A stretch of 64,000 bases of DNA from Bacillota bacterium (GTDB lineage Bacteria; Bacillota; Clostridia; Acetivibrionales; DTU013), in NCBI GenBank assembly GCA_023409735.1, contig JAEYRB010000050.1:62001-126000 (forward strand). Reading direction: 5' to 3'. Shown here in pieces: positions 43,926-52,797 of the stretch. A model generated the notes under the pieces. The model ran no database searches. It was not told the origin of the DNA and was given only the letters and a program-made list of their open reading frames with translations. The first letter of the stretch is position 1. The number at the start of each line of letters is the position of its first letter. Both the position numbers and the translations under genes were made by a program.

Positions 43926-45596
43926 ATGCTTGAGAGATTTTTACCAAGAACAGAATTTAATTCATACGAGGATTTTAAAGAAAATTATAGAGTAAACATG
44001 CCCGAGAATTTTAATTTTGCATATGATGTCATGGATGAATGGGCATACATGGCGCCTGACAAAACTGCAATGGTATGGTGTAATGATAATGGCGAGGATC
44101 GTACCTTCACCTTTTCAGAACTAAAGCGCCTTAGTGATAAAGCCGCAAATCTTTTTAAAAAGCAAGGCATAGGAAAGGGCGATATTGTTCTGTTGCTGCT
44201 GAAAAGGCGATGGGAATACTGGGTATGTACACTGGCGCTGCAAAAACTTGGCGCCGTATCAATTCCGGCTACTATTCAGCTTACTAAGAAAGATCTGGTC
44301 TATAGAAATAACTCTGCATCAGTTAAAATGATTGTATCAGTTTTGGACCACGAAATCGTACAATTTATTGAGGAAGCAATGCCTGACTCTCCCACAGTCA
44401 AATGTATAGCGCTTGTTGGAGCCCAAAGAGAAGGTTGGTTGAATTTTGATGAAGAGCTCATAAACGCACCTGAGGAGTTTGAAAGGCCTACCGGGGAAAA
44501 AGCAGCAGGTGGTTATGATAATATGCTCATGTATTTTACCTCGGGCACTACCGGTATGCCAAAGATAGTTACACACAATTACTATCACGCATTAGGCCAT
44601 ATCGTTACTGCCCATTATTGGCAAAGACTTACCTCTGAAGGGCTTCACCTTACAGTTTCTGAATCGGGCTGGGCAAAATGCGGCTGGGGCAAGCTTTATG
44701 GACAGTGGATCTGCGGCGTTGCTATTTTTGTTTATGATATGGATAAATTCGTACCCGACAACCTGCTTAAAGCTATAGAAAAGTACAAGATCACATCCTT
44801 CTGTGCACCACCAACTATATATAGATTCCTTATAAAAGAGAACCTGTCACATTATGACCTTTCCAGTATAAAGGTTGCATGTACAGCAGGCGAACCGCTC
44901 AATCCCGAGGTTTTCAACCAATTTAAAAAAGCAACCGGTCTTGATATAATAGAAGGCTTTGGGCAGTCCGAAACTACCGTACTATGTGCCAATTTCCAGT
45001 GGATAAAGCCTAAGCCCGGCTCGATGGGAAAACCCTCTCCTTTATATGACATAGATATAGTGGATGAAAACGGAAAAACTTGTCCTGCAGGTACAGAAGG
45101 AAATATTGTAATCAAGAATCTGGATCATTTTGTACCCCCCGGACTCTTCACAGGATACTACAGAGACGAGGAAGCTACTGCAAAGGTTTGGCATGACGGT
45201 GTATACAATACCGGTGATATGGCATGGCGTGATGAAGACGGCTATTTATGGTTCGTTGGAAGATCCGATGACGTTATCAAGTGCTCCGGTTACAGAATTG
45301 GGCCATTCGAGGTGGAAAGCGCACTTATAGAACATCCCTCAATTTTGGAATGCGCAGTAACAGCAGTTCCTGATCCCATCAGAGGCCAGGTGGTAAAGGC
45401 CACTGTTGTACTGGCTAAAGGCTGGACAGCCAGTGACAAGCTAGTAAAGGAGCTGCAGAATTATGTAAAACAGGTTACAGCTCCATATAAATATCCAAGG
45501 ATCATAGAATTCGTTGACGAGCTTCCCAAGACAATCAGCGGAAAAATCAAAAGAAAAGAAATAAGAACAATCGACCTTGAAAAGGGTCAGAAATAA
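43926..45596 (+). CDS. AMP-forming acyl-CoA synthetase
   Basis: 556 residues of the ANL superfamily: P-loop-like YFTSGTTGMPK (about residue 200), GFGQSETT (about 340), YNTGDMAWRDEDGYLWFVGRSDDVIKCSGYRIGPFEVESAL in fragments (about 420-460) and the catalytic Lys in PKTISGKIKRKE near the C-terminus. It activates a carboxylic acid as an acyl-adenylate and transfers it to CoA. The pattern fits the medium-chain or aryl acyl-CoA synthetase group; acid specificity cannot be read. Confidence 0.9.
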   Translation: MLERFLPRTEFNSYEDFKENYRVNMPENFNFAYDVMDEWAYMAPDKTAMVWCNDNGEDRTFTFSELKRLSDKAANLFKKQGIGKGDIVLLLLKRRWEYWVCTLALQKLGAVSIPATIQLTKKDLVYRNNSASVKMIVSVLDHEIVQFIEEAMPDSPTVKCIALVGAQREGWLNFDEELINAPEEFERPTGEKAAGGYDNMLMYFTSGTTGMPKIVTHNYYHALGHIVTAHYWQRLTSEGLHLTVSESGWAKCGWGKLYGQWICGVAIFVYDMDKFVPDNLLKAIEKYKITSFCAPPTIYRFLIKENLSHYDLSSIKVACTAGEPLNPEVFNQFKKATGLDIIEGFGQSETTVLCANFQWIKPKPGSMGKPSPLYDIDIVDENGKTCPAGTEGNIVIKNLDHFVPPGLFTGYYRDEEATAKVWHDGVYNTGDMAWRDEDGYLWFVGRSDDVIKCSGYRIGPFEVESALIEHPSILECAVTAVPDPIRGQVVKATVVLAKGWTASDKLVKELQNYVKQVTAPYKYPRIIEFVDELPKTISGKIKRKEIRTIDLEKGQK

Positions 45597-45756
45597 ACTA
45601 GCAGGCCATAATATGTGAAAGCATTTGGCTAAACATATACACAGCTGAGTTTTATCACAAAAAGGCTGTCGAAAGTAAGGTTCGCTGCAATCTTTTGTAG
45701 GACAGACGTATGTTGTTATAATGTGGACAGATGGGTATAATATTCGTGCTCTTGAA

Positions 45757-45790
45757 AAGGCCGGTATGCGCAGGTGCGCATACCGGCCTT
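45757..45790. terminator. Strong bidirectional terminator
   Basis: AAGGCCGGTATGCGCA (45757-45772) is an exact inverted copy of 45775-45790, leaving a 2-base centre (in practice a 15-bp stem with a 4-base loop). The minus strand continues TTTTC. It separates the convergent acyl-CoA synthetase and ABC permease genes. Nothing else was seen between 45597 and 45872. Confidence 0.88.
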
Positions 45791-45872
45791 GAATATTTGT
45801 TCTGTACAATACGATCTATACTTTTATTCTACTTGCTCTGTTTATTTCGATTTATTTGCCCCATTTATTCGG

Positions 45873-47240
45873 TTATTCTGTCTTGATTGCTTCCAGAGCA
45901 CTTAGCTTCATTGCACGCCTAGCAGGCATAAAGCCAGAAATAAGTCCTACAAGAGTTGCAAAGCCCAGAGCTGCCAGTGACAACCATAACGGAATAACGG
46001 ATATTGTTCCTGTTGGACCGCCGCCCCCAAGAAATCCTCCGGCAAATCTATTAAGAAGATATGATGCCAGATAGCTGAACAGCACACCTGCTATGCCCCC
46101 CATAAGACCGATGATTCCTGCTTCTATAAGGAACATGTTCCGGATATCTCCCAACAGGCATCCAAGTACCTTCATAACGCCTATTTCTCTCGTTCTTTCA
46201 TATATAGACATTATCATAGTATTTGTAATTCCCAGTGCAGCGACAAGCAGTGATATTGCTCCTATTCCGCCCAGGACCGCCTGCATAGTATTTGAAGTCT
46301 TCTCCATGCTGTTAAGTATATCTGCTAAGCTGCTTGCACCATAACCCATTTCATTTATTGCCTTCTGCACCGTTTTTACATCCTTCATATCTTTGACCTT
46401 GACCTTGACCTGCTGATATGTATCAGTATCCTGCTGATATCTTCTTTCATTTGAATTCAAGCCTTTGACGTATTCATTCTTAAGCTTTTTAAGATAATTT
46501 ATATTCATAAAAATGTACCATGAATTGTCATTCTGCGAACCCTCAAGTATACCTACACCTTTAACCTTATATAGTTTAGCGGGCTTTTTATTGTCAGGAC
46601 TTGCTACCTGAAATGCAGACTTACGCTCACCATAGTTCATGTCAAAGGTTACCTCGAGCTTATCATTGAGAACGTCAACATTTGGTTCAGGCCTTTCCCC
46701 CTTCATCCCATATCCGCCAAAATACATCCTACCGTTTCCATTGGACTTGGGGTTATAAAAATTATATGGAGTATCGCTACCAAAGACGAGTGCTGTAGTG
46801 TCTTCACCGGTAAGAAGCCTTCCTGACTCTGCCTTGAAATCAAATGCTTCCATAACAGCCGGGTCAATACCTATAATATTACCGTACATGACATACTTAC
46901 CTGATACAATTTTCAGAGACGCATCCAAATAAGGAGTAATTGCTTCTACACCTTCAATTTCACCTATCTGTTTTATTGCTTTATCATCAAGCTTCGTCTC
47001 CTTGGACATTCCTGAGCCATTGCCATAATTCTGAAAATAATATGGGCTTACACTAATAACGTTTAGGCTGCCCATACTCTTTATCTGCTCCTGATAGCTC
47101 ACATTCATTCCTATACCCAGGGACAGCATTACTACTATGGATGCAGTACCTATAATAACTCCAAGGATAGTAAGTATAGATCTTGTTTTTCTTCTTGTAA
47201 AGTTTCTAAGTGCAAGTCTGAATAGATCTGTTTTATTCAT
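45873..47240 (-). CDS. MacB/FtsX-type ABC transporter permease
   Basis: 455 residues with an N-terminal helix (about 20-45), a large outer domain (about 50-325) rich in Tyr/Asn/Gly, and three C-terminal helices with IYERTREIGVMKVLGC near 350. It is the third gene of an ATPase-secreted protein-permease unit and overlaps the CARDB-type gene by 8 bases. Mechanism as for MacB: moves or senses an extracytoplasmic substrate; the substrate is unknown. Confidence 0.88.
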   Translation of the reverse strand: MNKTDLFRLALRNFTRRKTRSILTILGVIIGTASIVVMLSLGIGMNVSYQEQIKSMGSLNVISVSPYYFQNYGNGSGMSKETKLDDKAIKQIGEIEGVEAITPYLDASLKIVSGKYVMYGNIIGIDPAVMEAFDFKAESGRLLTGEDTTALVFGSDTPYNFYNPKSNGNGRMYFGGYGMKGERPEPNVDVLNDKLEVTFDMNYGERKSAFQVASPDNKKPAKLYKVKGVGILEGSQNDNSWYIFMNINYLKKLKNEYVKGLNSNERRYQQDTDTYQQVKVKVKDMKDVKTVQKAINEMGYGASSLADILNSMEKTSNTMQAVLGGIGAISLLVAALGITNTMIMSIYERTREIGVMKVLGCLLGDIRNMFLIEAGIIGLMGGIAGVLFSYLASYLLNRFAGGFLGGGGPTGTISVIPLWLSLAALGFATLVGLISGFMPARRAMKLSALEAIKTE

Positions 47241-49632
47241 CCAGAGTCATTTCCTTCCTTCTTGCTTGTCTCTTTCTCAAAAAGATTATTAGTAGGATTA
47301 TCAATACTAGTAATACTGCTGCAGGAACAATATAAAACCAAATGCTTTTCTTTGCTGGCGGAGCCTCAGGCATCATACCGTCCTTCATGTCAATAGGCAT
47401 TCCGTTTTCATCAAGCATACCGCCCTGCTGAGCCGCCATATCAATAACATTTGTAGAAAAATCCTTGCGTATCTCGCTTATCTTACCATTTGCATCCTCA
47501 AAGGAGAAAACAATGCTACCCTTCATTTCACCAGCCGTATTTGGTATTACTTGCGTATCAAAGGAATCAGTGCTTCCCGGAGCAAAATTTCCAACATAAT
47601 AATTCAGATCCTGTCCTCCAAAATCTCCATCTGCTTTCACCATAAGATTATAAAGTGTTGATTTCCCCATGTTGTAAAAGTCTGCATAAAGATAAAATGG
47701 CTGTCCTACATATGCCTCAGTTGCAACGCTCAAGTCACCTATGAAAAGCCTTGGGTTTTGAATAACACTCACGCTGATGGTCTCACTTGACGTATAGGGA
47801 TTACCCTTGCTGTCTTCATACTCAAAGTTGACTGTAATTGGATAAGATTTCTGTTCGGCATCCGGCTTCGCTGTCATCAAGAGCTCTCTGTCAGCACTGG
47901 CCTTAATTGGTATTCCTTCAATGAAGAATGTATTTCCTGTTCCTGAAGGGGTAAATGTTCCGTCTTCTGATTTTACAGTTACCTTTATATTTGAAACGTT
48001 CTCTTTTTTGCTTGTGTTAAGGAAGGTTAAGCTGAGCTTAAATGTCTCCCCGGCACTCACAGATGTAGGATCCAACGAATAATTGCTTACAATTATCCTA
48101 GGTACTGTGTTAGCCTTTGAAGTTGTTGAATTTTCAACATATACTCCCATATACTGTGATGCAGTTTGTTTATTTCCGAACTCATCTTCATATTCCACAT
48201 TTATAGCAAGTGGATAGTTTTTCGTAGCTGCATCCTCAAGTGCAAACAAGGTAAAGCTTACTTCACTGCTGCCACCAGCCTCCAGCTTATCCAAATAGGC
48301 TGGGTTCATAGTCCTGGAGACTATGCCTGTGCCCGGGTCTAAGGTTATCTTAATTTTCTTTGCTGTCATGCCTCCATTGTTATGCAGAGTCATTTTTACA
48401 TTGAAATCTTCATTAGGGCCTACAGCTTTTTTAGATGCAGAAATATTATTGATGGCTATTGTCGGGTTCTTTGCATTATTCTCACCTAATGGTATGAATA
48501 TCTGATTCGTTTCAGTATAAGCTGTCCCATAATCATTGCTGTACTCCATCTTAAGAGAAAGCTCATTGCCTGCAGCGGCAGCATTAACAGGAATACTCAG
48601 CTGATAGCTTATAGAAGCTTTATCGCCACCATCAAGCTTAGTGATGTATTTTACATCTGTTCCATTATTTAATGTGTATCCTCCGCTTTTAAGCCCTGAA
48701 AGTGAGAATTTTATTTTATTTGCCGGCATGCTGCCAATATTGCCTATCTCTAACTTCAGTTCTATTACAGAATCACCGGTTTTTATAGCATTTACATTAT
48801 TGACTGTCAGAGTAGGTTCCGTACTGTCGTTTACTACCTTTATGTAAACTGTCTCTGATGAATTAAATGCATTACCAAAGGCATTTTTATATTCATAGTC
48901 CAGCTTCATAGCATATACTCCTGCAGGCGCAGTCTTCAATGCCGTTACTGCAAAGAAAACATCTTTACTTGTATTTGAATTTATGTTACCCAAAAACACT
49001 CTCTGTACAACATCCTCAAAAACAAGAGGCGACTTAGCCTCATCGGCCATTTTCATAGTAACCATGACACTGTAGGCCGGTGTGTTGCTGTCATTTCGTA
49101 TGTTATACATAGTAGACTTAGATTCGCCTGCAACAACACTCATAGTATCATTAACATTTGTTGCAATAAGCCTTGGAACAAATGCGCTCGTATCAACTCC
49201 CTGTGAACCTAACACCGGTGTGTATACTTCTGTAGGGTTCACCTGCGTGATATCATAATACAAGTATTTTAGGTCAGCTCCGTCTTTATATTTTAATATT
49301 AGTTTTCTACCTGTTCCATTGTACCTCAAATTCTCAAGCCTATAGAATGTCACACCATCTGTAGTCGTATTTTTTATATCGCTCAATTTAGGTGATATAT
49401 CATTACTACTACTACGATAAAAAGAACAGTTAGTATCAATTGTAATAGTTGCATTATCAGAAATTGTACCTGTAAAGTATATATCGATGTCAAAAACATC
49501 AGTCTCATTAATTACTTTTTTGCTTGGTACGCAACTACTAATTTTTATTTCCTCCGCGGCAAATACTACAGTAGAACTAAATACCTGCATTAACAGCAGC
49601 AATATCAGACATAGCACCGTCAGTTTCTTCAT
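47233..49632 (-). CDS. Large extracytoplasmic CARDB/NEW3-like protein with C-terminal membrane helix
   Basis: 799 residues with a signal peptide (MKKLTVLCLILLLLMQVFSS) and a C-terminal membrane helix (about 765-790) followed by a basic tail. Between them are at least four Ig-like beta-sandwich repeats, each containing N(I/V)xxxxxxxxxxxFKxxLxxxNxG-type strands (for example near FNVKMTLHNNGGMTAKKIKI), as in CARDB and COG1361 S-layer-like proteins. The ATG at 49632 has AGGAGG about 7 bases upstream and overlaps the ATPase gene by 56 bases. Its position between ATPase and permease suggests it replaces a MacA-type adaptor. Confidence 0.8.
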   Translation of the reverse strand: MKKLTVLCLILLLLMQVFSSTVVFAAEEIKISSCVPSKKVINETDVFDIDIYFTGTISDNATITIDTNCSFYRSSSNDISPKLSDIKNTTTDGVTFYRLENLRYNGTGRKLILKYKDGADLKYLYYDITQVNPTEVYTPVLGSQGVDTSAFVPRLIATNVNDTMSVVAGESKSTMYNIRNDSNTPAYSVMVTMKMADEAKSPLVFEDVVQRVFLGNINSNTSKDVFFAVTALKTAPAGVYAMKLDYEYKNAFGNAFNSSETVYIKVVNDSTEPTLTVNNVNAIKTGDSVIELKLEIGNIGSMPANKIKFSLSGLKSGGYTLNNGTDVKYITKLDGGDKASISYQLSIPVNAAAAGNELSLKMEYSNDYGTAYTETNQIFIPLGENNAKNPTIAINNISASKKAVGPNEDFNVKMTLHNNGGMTAKKIKITLDPGTGIVSRTMNPAYLDKLEAGGSSEVSFTLFALEDAATKNYPLAINVEYEDEFGNKQTASQYMGVYVENSTTSKANTVPRIIVSNYSLDPTSVSAGETFKLSLTFLNTSKKENVSNIKVTVKSEDGTFTPSGTGNTFFIEGIPIKASADRELLMTAKPDAEQKSYPITVNFEYEDSKGNPYTSSETISVSVIQNPRLFIGDLSVATEAYVGQPFYLYADFYNMGKSTLYNLMVKADGDFGGQDLNYYVGNFAPGSTDSFDTQVIPNTAGEMKGSIVFSFEDANGKISEIRKDFSTNVIDMAAQQGGMLDENGMPIDMKDGMMPEAPPAKKSIWFYIVPAAVLLVLIILLIIFLRKRQARRKEMTLDE

Positions 49633-50338
49633 TTGAACCCCTCCTGATTTTGTTAACAATTTCAATTTTATCTATATTACCGTCCAGTATGTGAACGATC
49701 CTATCTGCATAACTAGCTATTTCGATGTCATGAGTAACAATTATCAATGTCTGGTTGTTTTCTCGTGCCAGCTTCGAAATAAGCTCCATAACCTCTTTTG
49801 TCGTCTTTGAATCCAAATTTCCTGTAGGCTCATCAGCAAATACGATTTCGGGCATAGCAACAAATGCTCTGGCTATGCCTACCCTTTGCTGCTGTCCTCC
49901 GCTCATCTGAGTGGGCCTATGCTTTTCATGGGACGACAACCCTACAGCTTTGAGCATCTCCTTCGCTTTTCTATCTCTAGTCGCTCTGGATACACCTTTA
50001 AAATTCAGCGGCATACTCACATTTTCAACAGCAGTTAGCATTGGGAGCAAATTATAAGATTGAAACACAAATCCCACATGCTCCTGCCTGAATTTTGCCA
50101 GCTTCTTTTCATTCATTTTTTCGATCTGCTGACCTTTTATCAGAATGGAACCCTTCGTCGGTTTTTCAAGTCCTGCCATCATATTAAGAAGAGTTGACTT
50201 TCCCGAGCCTGATGTGCCGAGCAGGCAGCAGAACTCACCCCTCTTAATATCAAGATTGATGCAGTCGAGTGCAACAACCTTTTCACTTCCTACCCGATAA
50301 ACCTTCCTTAAATTATTTAACTCAATTATATTTTCCAA
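49577..50338 (-). CDS. ABC transporter ATP-binding protein, MacB/LolD type
   Basis: 253 residues: Walker A GTSGSGKST, Q-loop FQSYNLLPML, signature MSGGQQQRVGIARAF, Walker B IVFADEPTGNLD and switch IVTHD. A 25-residue C-terminal extension overlaps the next gene. It heads the second MacB-type unit in the window. Confidence 0.92.
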   Translation of the reverse strand: MENIIELNNLRKVYRVGSEKVVALDCINLDIKRGEFCCLLGTSGSGKSTLLNMMAGLEKPTKGSILIKGQQIEKMNEKKLAKFRQEHVGFVFQSYNLLPMLTAVENVSMPLNFKGVSRATRDRKAKEMLKAVGLSSHEKHRPTQMSGGQQQRVGIARAFVAMPEIVFADEPTGNLDSKTTKEVMELISKLARENNQTLIIVTHDIEIASYADRIVHILDGNIDKIEIVNKIRRGSNEETDGAMSDIAAVNAGI

Positions 50339-50769
50339 AAAATATCTAGCTCCTCTATACTAATAACTTTTCGTTTTGGTAACTTAGCTATCAGTACTAT
50401 TGTAATTTGTTTACCATTCTTTGTAAAGCCTAACATGATTTTGTCATGTATACCAGCCTGATAGCTTCAATAAATTAATTAACCTGATAACAGAGCCATT
50501 AATATGAATCGTCCTTTCAATATTTTTGCAACACAATATAGACGAGAGAGCAAAAACCTATGTTCCAAATAATTGGCAAAATAAATGTTAAAATTTATTA
50601 ACCTTTTGTTAAAACATAGGCCCACAAAACTTTCAGGTTATAATAAATTTTTTTTATCAGGTATGCACGGGTGGTTGTAACAAAGTCATCAACCAGCCAT
50701 TACCATATTTCAACGAGGAGAAAGGTATGAAACTATGCGCCCGGTTATACCAGCTTCACACTTCAGCAA
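50339..50769. other. Intergenic region upstream of the second MacB-type unit
   Basis: 431 bases. It includes a TATAAT at 50638-50643 without a good -35 partner, the inverted pair GGTTG/CAACC near 50670-50692, the block TTTCAACGAGG at 50708-50718 that matches the spacer of the two-hairpin repeat family, and the start of the small reading frame at 50727. Confidence 0.4.
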
Positions 50770-50786
50770 TCAGCTTTGTCCGCTAA
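50727..50786 (+). CDS. Possible 19-residue peptide with strong ribosome site
   Basis: GAGGAG lies 7-8 bases before ATG 50727; the frame reads MKLCARLYQLHTSAISFVR and stops at 50786. It runs against the end of the ABC exporter gene, overlapping its last 17 bases. The ribosome site is as good as those of the real genes, but so short a frame can arise by chance and may be the start of a gene since lost. Confidence 0.3.
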   Translation: MKLCARLYQLHTSAISFVR

Positions 50787-52506
50787 ACTGTACATCACAC
50801 AGCTGCTTGTACAAACCATTATATGCAATAAGATCCGAATGGTTTCCCGATTCAACAATTTCTCCATCCTTTAGTACCAGTATTTTATCCGCACGCTTTA
50901 CAGTAGATAACCTATGAGCAACCACTACTATCGTCCTGCTTACTGCAAGCTCATCAATAGCCTCCTGTATCTGTGCCTCAGTTTCCACATCCACTGCAGC
51001 GGTAGCCTCGTCAAAGATCAAAATAGGTGTATCTCGAAGTACTGCTCTTGCAATGGAAAGTCTTTGCTTTTGCCCTCCTGAAAGTCTGATACCTCTCTCT
51101 CCAATAATAGTGTCATAGCCCTCAGGCATTCGCATAATGAATTCATGAGCTCTGGCAACCTTTGCAGCATTGATTATATCCTCAGTTGATGCGGATTTGC
51201 AGCCATATGCAATGTTATCCGCCACTGTACCGTTAAAAAGGAAAATGTCCTGAAGCACAATACTGATCTGGTTTCGCAGCGAAGATAAGGAAATATCCTT
51301 TATATCTCTTCCATCAAGAAGAATCCTTCCTGAAAGTGGCTCATAAAATCTTGCTATAAGACTGATTATCGTTGTTTTCCCAACTCCTGTTGCGCCAACC
51401 AGCGCCAGCATTCTGCCTGGCTCGGCTGTAAAGCTTATGCTCTTGAGCACCGGATTAGAAGGAATATAACCAAAGCTGACATTTTCAAAAGCAAGCTCGC
51501 CTCTGGATTCCTTTATAGCGATTGCTCCATCACTATCAATTATGTCAGGCTCAGTATCCAGCATTTCAAATACTCTGTCAGCTCCGGCAAGAGACTGCTG
51601 TATGTCTTCGGTGACCCTTGCCAACGTTGTTATAGGCTGATAAAAGAGATTCAGATAAAGAAGAAAGGCAACTATGTCAGGCACTGTAAGGCTTTGTTTT
51701 AAAGCCAGCCAGCCTCCGAAGGCCACAACAATTACAGTACCCATTGAGCTTATAGCTTCAACGGCAGGATGGAATATGGCACTGAGCTTCAGAGCATGCA
51801 GCAGTGCCTGAACATGGCTCCTGGCATTTTTTTGTATATGCTTTTTCTCTCTGCACTGCTGATTGAAAATTTGAATTTCCTTCATACCTGAAATATTGTC
51901 CTGCAATGTTGCATTTAACTCAGCAAGGTTACTCTGAGCATCGCGGAAGTTTGGACGGATCTTTTTTGCAAAAACCCAGCTCCCCCACCCCAGAAAAGGT
52001 ATTGGGATAAGCGTCAGTAAGGCCAATAGCGGGTTTATTATGAACAATATTATAGTAACTCCTATGAAAACAAGCACATTTGTGACTAGCTCAGGAATCG
52101 AATGTGCAATAAGTGTTTCAAATGTAGCGGTATCATTTACTGTTCTCGACATGAGCTGTCCTGTCTGCTTATCTTGATAAAACCTAAGTGACAGCTTCTG
52201 CAGGTGGTCATAAACTCTGACACGCATGTCAGCTACCAGATTCCATGCAGCTTTGTGGCTCAGGTAATTGCTCAAGAATTTAAAAAGGATTCGCAGAAGA
52301 TAAGTCGCAGTTAGTATCAACGCAATATTAATGATCGTGCTCATGGATTCTTCATTAAAATTATCCGACAATACATTCATAAGCTGCCTGATCAGATAGG
52401 GGCCTGCCAGGTTCAGTGCTGTAATGATCAACAGACTAACTCCGGATATTATCATAAGATGCCAGTAGGACTTTGCGTATTTAATCAATCTAATTATATT
52501 CCTCAT
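50770..52506 (-). CDS. ABC exporter with fused membrane and ATPase domains (MsbA/LmrA type)
   Basis: The product (about 578 residues) has six membrane helices in the first 310 residues and an ATPase with Walker A GATGVGKTT, signature LSGGQKQRLSIARAVL, Walker B ILIFDEATAAVD and His VVAHRLSTV. It acts as a dimer that exports lipids or drugs. ATG 52506 has AGGAG 8 bases upstream; GTG 52515 is too near it. Only one half-transporter is present, so it probably forms a homodimer. Confidence 0.92.
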   Translation of the reverse strand: MRNIIRLIKYAKSYWHLMIISGVSLLIITALNLAGPYLIRQLMNVLSDNFNEESMSTIINIALILTATYLLRILFKFLSNYLSHKAAWNLVADMRVRVYDHLQKLSLRFYQDKQTGQLMSRTVNDTATFETLIAHSIPELVTNVLVFIGVTIILFIINPLLALLTLIPIPFLGWGSWVFAKKIRPNFRDAQSNLAELNATLQDNISGMKEIQIFNQQCREKKHIQKNARSHVQALLHALKLSAIFHPAVEAISSMGTVIVVAFGGWLALKQSLTVPDIVAFLLYLNLFYQPITTLARVTEDIQQSLAGADRVFEMLDTEPDIIDSDGAIAIKESRGELAFENVSFGYIPSNPVLKSISFTAEPGRMLALVGATGVGKTTIISLIARFYEPLSGRILLDGRDIKDISLSSLRNQISIVLQDIFLFNGTVADNIAYGCKSASTEDIINAAKVARAHEFIMRMPEGYDTIIGERGIRLSGGQKQRLSIARAVLRDTPILIFDEATAAVDVETEAQIQEAIDELAVSRTIVVVAHRLSTVKRADKILVLKDGEIVESGNHSDLIAYNGLYKQLCDVQFSGQS

Positions 52507-52682
52507 ATTCAACACTCCTAAAAAATAGTTTGTTCTTCATCTCCTGCGAATAAAGCCATACAGCATTATGTCACCATAATGATAAACATAAATTCCGCTT
52601 CAGCAAATTTCGGCAAATTTGTCTATAAAATTCTGCAGGCAGCAGAGCCTGCACTTTATCGGCACTCTGCTTTACCATACAT

Positions 52683-52725
52683 AAAAAAAGACACTGCCAT
52701 AATTCTACCACAACAGTGTCCTTTT
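52683..52725 (-). terminator. Terminator of the beta-mannosidase gene
   Basis: GACACTG (52690-52696) and CAGTGTC (52714-52720) pair around a loop that can pair further; the minus strand continues into seven T (complement of 52683-52689). About 75 bases after the mannosidase stop. Confidence 0.75.
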
Positions 52726-52797
52726 CTGTTGATAATTTATTAAACGTTTAAATATCAGCTAGGTTCTAATAATATTCTGTGCTGTACTTACTGTGTT

